Source of the DNA: Paraspadella gotoi
Taxonomy: Eukaryota > Chaetognatha
Assembly: GCA_051294375.1 (NCBI GenBank)
Contig: CM119269.1
Span: forward strand, 4,295,401 to 4,359,400
Length of the DNA: 64,000 nt
Reading direction: 5' to 3'
Positions 23,311-32,470 of this stretch are shown piece after piece. Both the position numbers and the translations under genes were made by a program. Each line of letters starts with the position of its first letter. Positions within the stretch are counted from its first letter, which is position 1. The notes beneath the pieces are model-generated. The model did not search any database. It saw nothing but the letters and a program-made list of their open reading frames with translations, and was not told the origin of the DNA.

Positions 23311-23703
23311 TGGATTTTCGGTCCGAGTGTCGTTAAAAAAAATACAGGAGAGAGCGCACCACTCATCTTTACATCTATGTGTATTACCACGTTACAATCT
23401 CCTATTTTTCTTCTTTTTTTTAATTAAATTTGAGATAACTTCTTATTTTTATCTTTCTTAACTTAGATAGATACATGGTGACAATTTTACAAGCGCCGGT
23501 AAAAATACGCTGTCATTTTGCAAACCAGTGTTATTTCATTGATTTTAAAAATTAGTTGAGTAGAACATATAAAGTCATTTATGTGTTCAAAGAGTAAAAT
23601 GAGTAATTTCGCGATTTTGAATCGTGCGTCGGTTCGAACGTGGTTTAACTGGTTCATCAGTTCGAAAGGCGAATGCGGGTTTGTGTCGCTTATGTGGTCG
23701 TTA

Positions 23704-23734
<31 letters not shown>

Positions 23735-23997
23735 TGCCATCTTTCCCTGTACGCGAGATCTCAATATCGACAATATTCCTGATAATAATTCGCTCGTTTG
23801 TCAAATTCTCCTCACGGTTCTTTTTTTCTTTCTTTTCTCATCTCATATTTTTCTTCTTCTTTTTTTATCTCCTATTTTCTTTTCTTTCTTTCACGAAATC
23901 TTTCTTCCGTGAAATAAAATAAGTTTCTTTATAAATCTTTCCTCTTGAAAAAGTGAAGATCGAATAATTCAAAAGATATGTGTGAGTGTGAGAAGAG

Positions 23998-24052
<55 letters not shown>

Positions 24053-25064
24053 GACGCTCGAATGGATTTCTCCGAAGTTTGAAATGATGATCTTCATCCT
24101 TTTTAAAACAAAACCAAAGCAAACAGATTTTAGGCGCTCACTTTGCCAAAGCGCCCCATTTCTTTCCTTTATTCAAAAGTTTAATTGTAACTTTAATATT
24201 TAAATCTTAATATGTTATAAAAACTTAACCTTAATCCTAATCCTTTACATCGATATAATCAATGAAACTCTAACCCATAAGCCTAAAAACCTAATTTTTA
24301 AATCAAAACCTAAATTCCTAACCATAATCACTAAATAATCACTAACCTTAACCCATATCTCTCTATACCCTTTTCTTAATTTCTAAAGGGCGCCTTGCGG
24401 AATTAAGGCCCTTTTTTTTCGTATTAAAAAAGAAATAAAAAAAATATTATTCCCTGTTTTTTTATTGCCAAATTATTAAAAAAAAAAAAAAATTCATAAA
24501 ATAAACTGTGACAACAACATCCGCTTTAAATATTTCCCTTTTTTTTATCTAGCGAAAGACTCTCTCTCTCTCTATCATTCTCGATAGCATTTTTTTTCAC
24601 TGGAAGGAAACACCCGAATATCATTATATTTTAAATAGAGATTATTTTTTTAATTCAGACTCCAAACTCGAATTCTAGAGAATTTTTAATCAAGATATTC
24701 GACCATAAACATTATTAAACAACGATCATATAGACAGTCATCCACGCGAAAGACTGTCTAATGTTAGAAAAGTAATAAAGATTATAAATTATATTAATGG
24801 CAGAAAGTAATTCAAGACATCGCTAACATTCCCTTCAAAAAATTAGACAAATATTTTAAGATTTAGAGCTAATAAAAAAAATATAAATAAAACGAAACAA
24901 TGAAATAAATACATCGTGGCGCACTGTGCGAGTGAGCGTGTCCGAGAGATAGCGTAAGCAAAGCACCTTATTGAAGATCTCTTTCCGCCTCATGAGTTTA
25001 ATTCTCGATAAATTAAGTCTATCACTCTCTCTCCTTCTCTCTCTCTCTCTCTCTCTCTCTAAAG
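23311..25064. other. Repeat DNA and upstream flank of the membrane-protein exon
   Basis: Holds the rest of inverted repeat 1, a (GA)n run at 24003-24049, CCTAA-like degenerate repeats at 24215-24370, and AT-rich DNA from 24600. The sequence from 24900 becomes mixed before the (CT)n tract at 25025-25060. No start codon that I would trust for the gene at 25065 is visible. Confidence 0.6.
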
Positions 25065-26047
25065 CCACCATCTTCTCGGGAGCCTTTGAGTACTTCAACT
25101 CAGCCCAGCGGGCACAATGCTATACGCTGGTCTCATCTTGTGTCCTCTTTTGGGTGGCCTTTCTCGTCGATGGAGCCGGGTGGTTCCGCGCGGCGGCGGC
25201 TCATCGCCTGTTGTGGGTTAGTCGAGCACTGGTCTTCCTCGGTGGCACCCTTACCTTCGTTTCTATCCTCATTCTGGCGGCGCCGGATTATCTCGGCGCC
25301 AGTAACATCAAGGAAATCTGTCCTCATTGCGGCGATCACTTCAACAAAGCCGTTGAAGACGTTTCCGAGTTTCTGATTGGTCTCTTCCTCGCCGGACTCT
25401 TTACGCTGCGGCTGCTTCCGGTTCTGCTCACTATCTCTACCGCGCTGATCCGGGCTTCGACATTGATGCTGCTGCATCCCGAACTGCAGCAGCAGACTAT
25501 CCCCGTCGGCGCGGACAATCGCCGCTCGCTCAACGAGGATGGCGCCGATTGGCACGGGGAAATAGACGGAACAACTTCGCTGCTGAATCCTCGTTGCATC
25601 CGTGTCGCCTCCGACCTTCGAGATGAAAACGCCTCCAGGTTGTTGAGAGTCTCCATCCTGCGCAAGGTCATCCTCTGGTCGAGTCTGGCGACCATCCCCA
25701 TCACCGTCCTATCCATGTCCGTCATCCATCAATTTCAAAAGGATCAAGTGACGCAAATTCTCATACTCACCTTTTGGGTCGTGCCCATTGTCATCGCTCT
25801 CGGCGGCCTCTTTCTCACCAGGAAAGGGACGGGACAAAATTCTTGGCTGTGGTACGTCTACGTTTTGTACACGGTGAACTTTTACGGTATTTTCATCGGT
25901 ATTTGCGTTCACCTTTTGTACGTTCACGAGCATTTGGATTTGCTTACCGAATATTTGAGGAAGCCCCGATTCTGGTGCGAGATTATTTCGGAAGTGTTTC
26001 TCTCCAATGTGGTTATATCTGACGCGTTGTACGCTATGCTGTATTGA
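25065..26047 (+). CDS. Multipass membrane protein, C-terminal coding exon
   Basis: Open for 326 codons to a TGA stop, ending DALYAMLY. The likely acceptor AAAG|CC follows directly on a (CT)n microsatellite that would act as polypyrimidine tract; the exon enters in phase 1. Hydrophobic spans: about 25121-25175 (TLVSSCVLFWVAFLV), 25205-25290 (LLWVSRALVFLGG..ILILAA), 25370-25450 (FLIGLFLAGLFTLRLLPVLL), 25670-25735 (VILWSSLATIPITVLSMSV), 25755-25815 (LILTFWVVPIVIALGGLF), 25850-25925 (YVYVLYTVNFYGIFIGICV) and a last one near 25995-26040. A hydrophilic loop of about 65 residues (25480-25660) separates spans 3 and 4, and a CPHC motif lies at about 25320. Codon use is GC-rich. I do not recognise the family. 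The frame upstream of 25065 runs through the microsatellite and its Met is unlikely to be real. Confidence 0.75.
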
Positions 26048-26160
26048 ATTAAAACAAATCTTCTGTGATCTTCCATTGTCTTTTAAATTGCAATGATTAT
26101 TAGGCCCGCCTAATCCATTGTTCGGAGCTGCAGCAACCAAACGAATTTTACAACAATATA
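26048..26160 (+). other. 3' flank of the membrane-protein exon
   Basis: AT-rich sequence after the stop. The first AATAAA-type signal is at about 26335 (agaATAAAAg), after the purine-pyrimidine repeat element, so the 3' untranslated region may be about 300 bases. Confidence 0.4.
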
Positions 26161-26335
26161 TCTTTCTGTGGTGGCGGTTCTTTCGAAAGACAGACAGACA
26201 GACGGAAGGACGGACATCGATTTTTTTTGCATAATTTATCATAATTTAGTGTTTTGACTTACCGACAAGCTTTTGGGGTGGGACCGACGGACCGACAAAG
26301 TGGATTATAGAGTCGGAATCTGCTGAAAACTAAAG
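26160..26335 (+). repeat. GACAGAC/GGACCGAC repeat element, related to 61260-61400
   Basis: A GACAGACAGACAGACGGAAGGACGGAC tract and a downstream GGGACCGACGGACCGACAAAGTGGATTATAGAGTCG string. The locus at 61300-61370 has the same order (GGGACAGACCGACGG.. then ..AAGTGACTTAAAGAGTTG). This points to a dispersed repeat whose end contains the GACCGAC tract. Confidence 0.5.
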
Positions 26336-26574
26336 AATAAAAGTCATAAAAGTAAAGAATTAAACCGTAAAATCCTAATAGGATAAATGAGATGACAACT
26401 ATTTGCAGAAGATGAACTGATTACTAAAAATATAGACAATAAAAGAAAAACAAATGACAAAGAAGAATATACGGTAATGAATAACATGTTTACAAATGGA
26501 TCGTTCGAAGTTCTGAGATGGAAAGGTCAAAATAGAATTGTCAATGATTGATCCTTATGACGGTTTTTATGGAT

Positions 26575-26944
26575 AATGACGAATGATGATGATGATGATG
26601 ATGATTATGACGGTGACGATTTTGAAGATATTGATTTTGAGAGCAAAAAAGAAATATGGTTAAGAAAAAGAAAACACTACATTAAAAAATTAAATCGAAA
26701 AAACAAATAAAACTTCAAAATTCCGGAAGAGAAAAAAAATGTGGATTGAGAGATGAAAGAAGCAAACTGAAAAAATTGAAATTGAGAAAGAAATTTAAGA
26801 AAAGTCAAAATGGCTTGAAAATGCGAAAATTTCTCGCCCACTATCTCTCTCTCTCTCTCTCTCGATAAACTTTTCGGCCAAAGCTCAGATCGACTATATT
26901 TTTCACGAAGCAGGAATGGACGCTTTCCTGGCCAGCAATTCGAA
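26575..26944. other. Unassigned stretch upstream of the second membrane frame
   Basis: (ATG)n at 26585-26605, A-rich DNA, then (CT)n at 26844-26863. The frame of the next gene is open back through this CT tract, and an acceptor GCTCAG at 26888 would open a short peptide (IDYIFHEAGMDAFLASNSK) in another frame that soon stops. I cannot decide where the exon begins. Confidence 0.4.
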
Positions 26945-27613
26945 GTGATAAAGAATTTAATCATAATAACATCCCTACTTCAGCCATTTATTTGTCTGCA
27001 TTCTGTTGTTATTTGGAGCCAATCCACTGGCAAAGATATAGTTTTCATGGTTTTAAACGTGTGTCTTTGGATTTGGATCGTGATTCATCATTTATTGATC
27101 ACTCTTATAAAACGAATGAAAATCGGAAAAGGTGGGATCATACTTATACAGATGATATCCTTTTTACTGGTCTATCTCCCACTTTGCGCTTATATTTTGG
27201 GCAAAGAAGGTACAATGAATTTCATGGATTTCTCTTCTTTTAACATGAAGGCCTTCCTTGCCTCATTTTTCTGGAGCCTCCACCTTTCCTTCACTATATT
27301 GAATATTGTGAGCGTCACTTCTGAAGCAGAATCAACCACAGACAATTCCCTGCCCAACAATCTGATTGAAAGATTCTGCCAAGACGAATGCTACATTTGC
27401 TACGAAATCTCGAACAACTGGAAAGAATGGTTAAGAAAAAACGTGCGCTTGCTCCATCGACTGCTGTTGTTTTTGATGGAATGGGAAGAATACTCCAACC
27501 CTATGACAAACGGTTGGAGGGTTTCCTTTCGGAGATTCTTCCTTTCGATCGGCGTCATCTGTTACACCAAAGTGGTCGCGGATCAGCTTGAAGAGACTAT
27601 GGTAATTATGTGA
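26945..27613 (+). CDS. Second multipass membrane protein reading frame
   Basis: Open for 222 codons in AT-rich codons. Hydrophobic spans at about 27038-27106 (VFMVLNVCLWIWIVIHHLL), 27137-27199 (IILIQMISFLLVYLPLCAYI), 27251-27316 (AFLASFFWSLHLSFTILNIV) and 27530-27585 (FFLSIGVICYTKVV). A hydrophilic segment with CQDECYIC lies at about 27376-27400. Helix spacing resembles the last three spans of the gene ending at 26047, suggesting a diverged neighbour of the same kind, but I see no clear sequence identity. The annotated start (GTG) is not a real start; the true exon start is uncertain. The frame ends at a TGA next to a possible donor (CTATG|GTAATT). Confidence 0.55.
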   Translation: MIKNLIIITSLLQPFICLHSVVIWSQSTGKDIVFMVLNVCLWIWIVIHHLLITLIKRMKIGKGGIILIQMISFLLVYLPLCAYILGKEGTMNFMDFSSFNMKAFLASFFWSLHLSFTILNIVSVTSEAESTTDNSLPNNLIERFCQDECYICYEISNNWKEWLRKNVRLLHRLLLFLMEWEEYSNPMTNGWRVSFRRFFLSIGVICYTKVVADQLEETMVIM

Positions 27614-27725
27614 TCCAAAACGCTTTTAGCGGATTGACTCTTTCAGTCTTGGCCTATGTTTTTCTTGTAATGTTTCAAGGCTTTGGTAGGAGGGCTGTAG
27701 ACAGGTTTAATTTTATTCAACATTA
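27594..27725 (+). CDS. Continuation of the second membrane frame in the -1 frame
   Basis: Immediately at the end of the 26945-27613 frame, the -1 frame reads YGNYVIQNAFSGLTLSVLAY followed by VFLVMFQGFGRRAVDRFNF and a TAA. It contains a clear membrane span (about 27628-27684) followed by basic residues, as expected for a last helix. Either a one-base error or mutation breaks the gene near 27594-27604, or a short intron starting at GTAATT is removed (acceptor CTTTCAG at about 27650 is a candidate). What is seen is the frame change; which explanation holds is open. Confidence 0.45.
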
Positions 27726-27850
27726 AATCACACTAATCAAAAAGGCCTTCGCAAGAAATTGAAGCCAACTATTTTTAATAACATTTCATCTTTAATAACT
27801 TTAAAAGAAAATGAAGTCCGTTTTGTAACTGAAAATCCAAAAGCTTACAA
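27720..27850 (+). CDS. Start of a third unit: linker ahead of the Cys-rich segment (cut by gap)
   Basis: A frame open from about 27711 to the gap, containing KPTIFNNISSLITLKENEVR and then FVTENPKAY. The run ..KENEVRFVTENP.. resembles ..KTENLVVSYFPNSG.. at about 32127-32165 in the BPI gene, which there sits just before the Cys-rich segment. The stretch is thus probably the linker in front of the Cys-rich segment that continues after the gap at 28110. No start codon is visible, so an upstream exon or a truncation is implied. Confidence 0.4.
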
Positions 27851-28109
27851 NNNNNNNNNNNNNNNNNNNNNNNNNNNNNNNNNNNNNNNNNNNNNNNNNN
27901 NNNNNNNNNNNNNNNNNNNNNNNNNNNNNNNNNNNNNNNNNNNNNNNNNNNNNNNNNNNNNNNNNNNNNNNNNNNNNNNNNNNNNNNNNNNNNNNNNNNN
28001 NNNNNNNNNNNNNNNNNNNNNNNNNNNNNNNNNNNNNNNNNNNNNNNNNNNNNNNNNNNNNNNNNNNNNNNNNNNNNNNNNNNNNNNNNNNNNNNNNNNN
28101 NNNNNNNNN
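27851..28109. other. Assembly gap (259 N) inside a coding unit
   Basis: Separates the linker-like frame from the Cys-rich and membrane segments. The exact missing length is unknown. Confidence 0.95.
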
Positions 28110-28895
28110 AATGCGCCTTGACATAGGAAACATAACAAACCAATGTTTTAAGAGTTCAACTGGATTCTATTTTTTGGTAAAAGAGCTTAATGTAGATCGG
28201 TCTCTATTTAATTTATCAATAAATTGTGTGGATGAAAATTGTACTAATTGTGATTATAATATCCCTAACATTGCCGTTGGTCAATGCTTACCAAAACAGC
28301 TTCAAAACCGATCTATTAACTTTCTTCTGAATTATCAATCAGATATAGAGACCTGCTCATTTTCATCTGAGTTTGTATTTCCCACATGGGCTATAGTTAT
28401 TTTGGTTTTAGTTTTTGTTACAACAATTGCATTTTTGACAAGAATTATTTTTTACAAGCAAACAATTTTTTTGTATGGTGTTATAAATTATCTGAAAATT
28501 TGTTCAGCAAAAACAAAAGTTGTTACAATATCTGTTTTTCAAAATTTATCTCAGAAGTCTACATCAGTACTGAAATCAATTAAACTAAATTTTGGTGTTC
28601 GACAGAGAAAGCAATCAACACCAGATATTTCCTCCATATCTAAAGATGCAATTCAATTTGTACTTCTATTCATTTGTTTTATTGTCAGCTTAATCTTTGC
28701 CATCGACTGGGTTAATTTAAAAACTCCCCTATCGATATTTGATACAGACTTGCTTAATATTCCTCCTGAATACCTTTATAAAAATAACATGGTCACATTT
28801 TTTCACGAAACTCAAATAGTCGGTTTCTGCTGCTTAATGTAAATGCTATTTTAGTAATCACAATTCATCTTTGGTGTTTGCATTCCGTGTATTAA
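28110..28895 (+). CDS. Cys-rich ectodomain plus membrane spans, third unit
   Basis: Open to 28842, then continuing in the -1 frame to a TAA at 28893-28895. The N-terminal part has a Cys pattern C-x26-C-x4-C-x2-C (28144, then CVDENCTNC at 28225-28251) and several N-glycosylation sequons (NIT, NLS, NCT, NRS). Membrane spans: about 28385-28450 (AIVILVLVFVTTIAFLTRII), 28648-28712 (IQFVLLFICFIVSLIFAI), and in the -1 frame LLLNVNAILVITIHLW at about 28822-28875. The Cys pattern matches the C-terminal part of the BPI gene (C-x25-C-x3-C-x2-C). Thus an extracellular, disulfide-bonded segment leads into a multipass region. The frame break near 28820 means an indel (mutation or assembly) or a very short intron. 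Family not recognised. Confidence 0.55.
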
Positions 28896-28898
28896 TAA
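28892..28898 (+). terminator. Possible polyadenylation signal
   Basis: TTAATAAAA overlaps the TAA that ends the -1 continuation frame of the third unit. An AATAAA placed exactly after this stop supports the idea that the shifted frame is the true C-terminus. Confidence 0.4.
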
Positions 28899-28899
28899 A

Positions 28900-29660
28900 A
28901 AACCGAAAACAAATGAGTTGGTGTTCAATCAGTTTTTAAACACTAAGTCTTTGTGCAGCTCTGAACCACAAGGTAAAGTTCCTGTGAAGTGTTTTTAAAA
29001 AAAACAAAAAAAACCCGATATCAAATTCAAACGTTAAAAAGAGTCAACATGAAAAAAGAAATTTTAAAAAATAAATTCAGAAATTGGGGAAAACTAAGAG
29101 TTGAAAAGAAAAAAAAAGTTTGATTCCCTCTCATCTCTTCGGTCTTTTCCCTTCTTTTATTTTCTTTAGATCTCTTTCTCTCTCTTTCCCAGTTTCCCTG
29201 CAGGTTCTTTAATTCTTCTCTCTCTCTCTCCTGATTAGTGGTTAACCTTATTCATCTTGTTTACCTTAACTTACCTTGTTTCCATGCCTCCGCAAACTGC
29301 TCTGTCACGCGCTCCAAATCAACGTCTCAAGCGAAGACTGAGGATCTCAACTAAATCAGTTTCGGTTCGAATTTTTCACTCCAAAAATAAACGCCGTCTT
29401 TGGAGATCTGACTTTGTGGATGTTTGGTAGAGAAAAATATCGAGTTGTTTTTGGTTTAAAGATAAGACATGTAATGATCGAAATCATTCAAAAACGAGGT
29501 AAGGTAAAAAGACAAAACAATGGCAAGTAAGAAATAACGGAAAACGTTAAACGATAGAAAAGGTAAGGTTGATTTAAGGTCAAGAACCTTGGTTAAATGT
29601 CAGTTTCCTTGCCGCGGTTGTTGTCGTTGTTGTCGCCGCATATCCCACCCCAAGCCCTGT
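28900..29660. other. Intergenic stretch
   Basis: AT-rich with a CT run at 29165-29230. No coding signal. Confidence 0.6.
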
Positions 29661-29664
29661 CGCT

Positions 29665-29795
29665 ATCTTTTGTTGTGGCAGGGTTTGAAAGTTTGGGCTT
29701 ATGGTGGACTAAAATCTACCAACCGGAGGCAAGTCATTCTCCTCCCAACCCAAAGGTCCGGGGTTCTAGCCCGGTGGTCGCCTCGTAGTTAAGAG
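29665..29795 (+). mobile_element. Possible tRNA-derived (SINE-like) repeat head
   Basis: Contains a good tRNA T-arm/B-box analogue, CCGGG-GTTCTAG-CCCGG, at about 29757-29773, preceded about 60 bases upstream by a weak A-box-like TTATGGTGGAC. The acceptor and anticodon parts are not tRNA-like, so a SINE head is more likely than a tRNA gene. No poly-A tail or second copy was found in the window. Confidence 0.35.
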
Positions 29796-30154
29796 GGACG
29801 TCTGTAATATGGTGTTACAGCCCGATCCGAAGCTCAGGGACTGCTTATATTGAACGGTTCTGTCACTATCACATAACAATAATTACTGTCTCTTCAGGCT
29901 CATCGCCTTCGTCTTCGTGAATTATATTACCTCTCCTTGATTTTCCAACATTTATATTTGATTTATTGCTTTGCATTTTGCCTTCCCTCATTTACTCGAG
30001 CCAGTTGAATTCATGTGAGGAAACCGGTTAGACATTGACGTCGTCGCTCAACACTTAAATCGCTGGAAGAGAGACGATTCCCTACAAACCTGTTTAACGT
30101 TCGAATGGAAAGGATCTTTGCCTTATTATTTCGATGTTAAACCTAAATAAAACT

Positions 30155-30251
30155 TATGTATATAAAATAAAATAAAAATAAAAACAAACAAAAAATAAAA
30201 GAAAAGAAAACAACAGCAACAGAAATTAAAACAAAAACTCCATCGCTCAAG
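30155..30251 (+). promoter_or_regulatory. Possible TATA element and 5' leader of the BPI gene
   Basis: TATATAAAATA at about 30159 lies roughly 90 bases upstream of the ATG at 30252, which has a strong context (caagATGa). The leader is A-rich with CAACAGCAACAG. The spacing fits a TATA-driven start, but AT-rich DNA makes chance matches common. Confidence 0.3.
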
Positions 30252-30587
30252 ATGAAACTTCTCATCTTCGGCCTCATTGCCTTCTTCCGAGTCGGACCCT
30301 CGGGCTGCTTCGACGGACCTCAAACGTTCTCCGTTTCCACAGCAACGGGTCATCATCGGCTCAAACGCGGAGAAGACAATTGGTTCGAGGCGGCCTCCTA
30401 CATCGTCACTCAAGACGCTTTGGACGAGGCGCCGTACAGATACGCTAAATTATTGGACGAGGCGCTTCGGAAGTTGGAGGCTGAGTCGATCCCCACCATG
30501 GACAACGGGAGCCCTTGCGGGTTTCGCTACCATATGGGACCTACCAACGAACACTCACACATCAACCTGGTTCAAGATTCCATCGAG
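30252..30587 (+). CDS. BPI/LBP-family lipid-binding protein, exon 1
   Basis: The ATG at 30252 starts a hydrophobic leader (MKLLIFGLIAFF) typical of a secreted protein, then a putative furin-like HHRLKR site and the segment SYIVTQDALDEA..AKLLDEALRKLEAESIP. This is the N-terminal signature of the BPI/LBP/CETP superfamily (human BPI has ITQKGLDYA..LQKELKRIKIP). The exon ends in phase 0 at GAG|GTGAAT. Splicing to 30768 restores NLVQDSIEVQLNSDNTVTV without a frame break. The 180-base intron has stops in all frames. The product should bind lipids such as lipopolysaccharide or phospholipid outside the cell; which ligand cannot be told from sequence. Confidence 0.8.
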
Positions 30588-30767
30588 GTGAATTTTTTTT
30601 TCCAAGGTCAAAAACAAAACGCTTAAAATTTATCTCACAAAAACTACATCAATGAAAAAAAAAGGTTTGATGGGAGAGTCTGTAATCGTCCAGCGCATAT
30701 TGCTAAAATAAATTAATAAATATATCGAAGCAAATAAAAATGTCGAAATTGAATTTTAAATTTTAAG
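30588..30767 (+). other. Intron 1 of the BPI gene
   Basis: 180 bases, GTGAAT..TTTTAAG, phase 0, AT-rich. Joining the exons keeps the BPI alignment continuous. Confidence 0.75.
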
Positions 30768-32357
30768 GTACAACTCAACAGTGACAACACGGTGACTGTC
30801 ACTTCGGATGCGTCCGTTTACGTTCCAGCTGACGTAAATTTGAGCGATTGCTCTCGATTTATCTTTTGCATCTGTGGCACGATCTGCCGAGGAACGATAC
30901 ATTACGAAGCCAGGCTCCGCATCGTGGCAAAATTTCAAGTACAATGGGACACTTCTGGCCAAAGGCTCGCCCTTCACGTTTTACCGGTGATCGTGAAATC
31001 GATCGGCAAACCGAACATCAGCGGATGTCACGCCAGTTGGATCGTTGATATATTTTATCCAAATTGGTTAAACCTCATAACCAGTGGAGTCCAAAATTAC
31101 ATTGAATACGCCGCCAAAAATTTTGAGAAGTCCTTTAATGTGCCGGTCGTAATTTCGCCTTTTGAAAATGTTTACATCGCCTATCGAGTTATAAACTTGT
31201 TGTGGATTGAGGACGAATACGTCGTCTTTCACGCCAAGGCTCAACTGACCGGGACCTTTGAAGGCGTCAACGAGACGTTTGTGCCGCAACCAACTTCTCG
31301 ATCCGTCGGAATACCGGATGACAAATGGACGTTCACCAGCACCAACGATTCCCAGTCTCATTTGCTGCAAGGATCGAGGTTATCGAGTACTTTTCTCACG
31401 GCGTTGATGTGGTTCGCTGATCGTTCTAAAGAGACCAATTACGAGGGAAATGTAACTTTGTTGGATACATTTATAGTCACTCGCGTGTATTATGAGCCAC
31501 CACTGGTCTCCGTACCTCGTGACAATTTTCTCAATTTGACCATTTTAAATGGTCTTGTGAAAAGCACTTGCACGCCGCTGTCTCCTAGCAACGGTACGGA
31601 AAAGAATATATTGTTTGAGGCTCAATTTTCGTTTCTTTCCGGAAATGTTACTTTGCTCCTTAAAAACGTGACCAATCCAGCGATAATTGTCCAAGTGCAA
31701 AGTTTCGACTTTTCCCATCTGAAAACCAAACCCTTTAAACCGTCGCTGCCTTTGCCGGAATTACTTCAGGATGACATCATGAAAGCTGGAATTGATAATT
31801 TAAGACCTACCATCAACACTTACCTAGATACTAAACCGTTGGCCTTACCAAACGAAATAGCACCATTCGTAGCACATCCAGAGATTGAAATAAAGCACAT
31901 AACAAACAATCCAGATCAAAATCACGGATTTATGTCCATACTAAGCTTTTGCACTTGCTCGCAAGAAAAGTCATTGTCAAATTTTGATACATGCAAGCGA
32001 AAATCAGGAAATTGTCCTGTGTCACAATTGAAAGAGCAAGAGAAAAAACTAAAGACTAACAATTCGAGCAAAGGAAAAAAAACAAAGGCTTCAAATTTTC
32101 TTTCCAAAAAGTCCTTGGTTTCTAAAACCGAAAATTTAGTTGTATCCTATTTTCCAAATTCTGGTTCCTGCTCAATTCATGATGCAGGATCACAAGCCGT
32201 TAGTTATCAAATTATTCCTAATAATGATTATTGCAGTCCCTTGTATTTTAATGGCAAGGAAACTCAAACCTTTTATTCGTACAGTAATGGAAATTTAAAT
32301 CTTTTTTGCGATGCAACTTGCCAAGCATGCGAATTTCAACTTTCTTCTTGGGAAACG
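30768..32357 (+). CDS. BPI/LBP-family protein, exon 2, with Cys-rich C-terminal extension (cut by gap)
   Basis: Open for 530 codons up to the N gap, giving at least 642 residues with exon 1. Residues about 113-490 follow the two-barrel BPI layout: N-terminal beta-barrel, a helix (NWLNLITSGVQNYIEYAA), a proline-rich crossover region, the second barrel, and the closing motif INTYLDTKPLALPNEIAPF that parallels the LNxxLxxGFPLP end of BPI. At least seven N-glycosylation sequons are present. After about residue 500 the protein departs from BPI: Cys cluster SFCTCSQ.., Lys/Ser-rich linker, then ENLVVSYF..C..C and a C-x25-C-x3-C-x2-C segment (CDATCQAC at about 32307-32330) like that at 28144-28251. 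Codon use becomes AT-rich there. The end is hidden by the gap; no membrane span is visible after it. Confidence 0.8.
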
Positions 32358-32470
32358 NNNNNNNNNNNNNNNNNNNNNNNNNNNNNNNNNNNNNNNNNNN
32401 NNNNNNNNNNNNNNNNNNNNNNNNNNNNNNNNNNNNNNNNNNNNNNNNNNNNNNNNNNNNNNNNNNNNNN
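32358..32470. other. Assembly gap (113 N) truncating the BPI gene
   Basis: The sequence after the gap is A-rich and non-coding, so the last coding bases or a donor site lie in the missing part. Confidence 0.95.

Larger units (their letters stand above)
22706..24555 (-). repeat. Inverted repeat 1, right arm
   Basis: Reverse-complement partner of 12812-14785. It preserves the order of the tRNA-Arg-like and tRNA-Gln-like sequences, the AAAGTGATTT block, the CTAACC-rich stretch (24215-24370) and the poly-A/poly-T runs at 24400-24490. The match stops at about 24555, where the sequence becomes unrelated CT repeats. Confidence 0.85.

Noticed and set aside
30126-30413. 95-residue minus-strand frame
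   Set aside because: It is the antisense shadow of BPI exon 1 and its A-rich leader.
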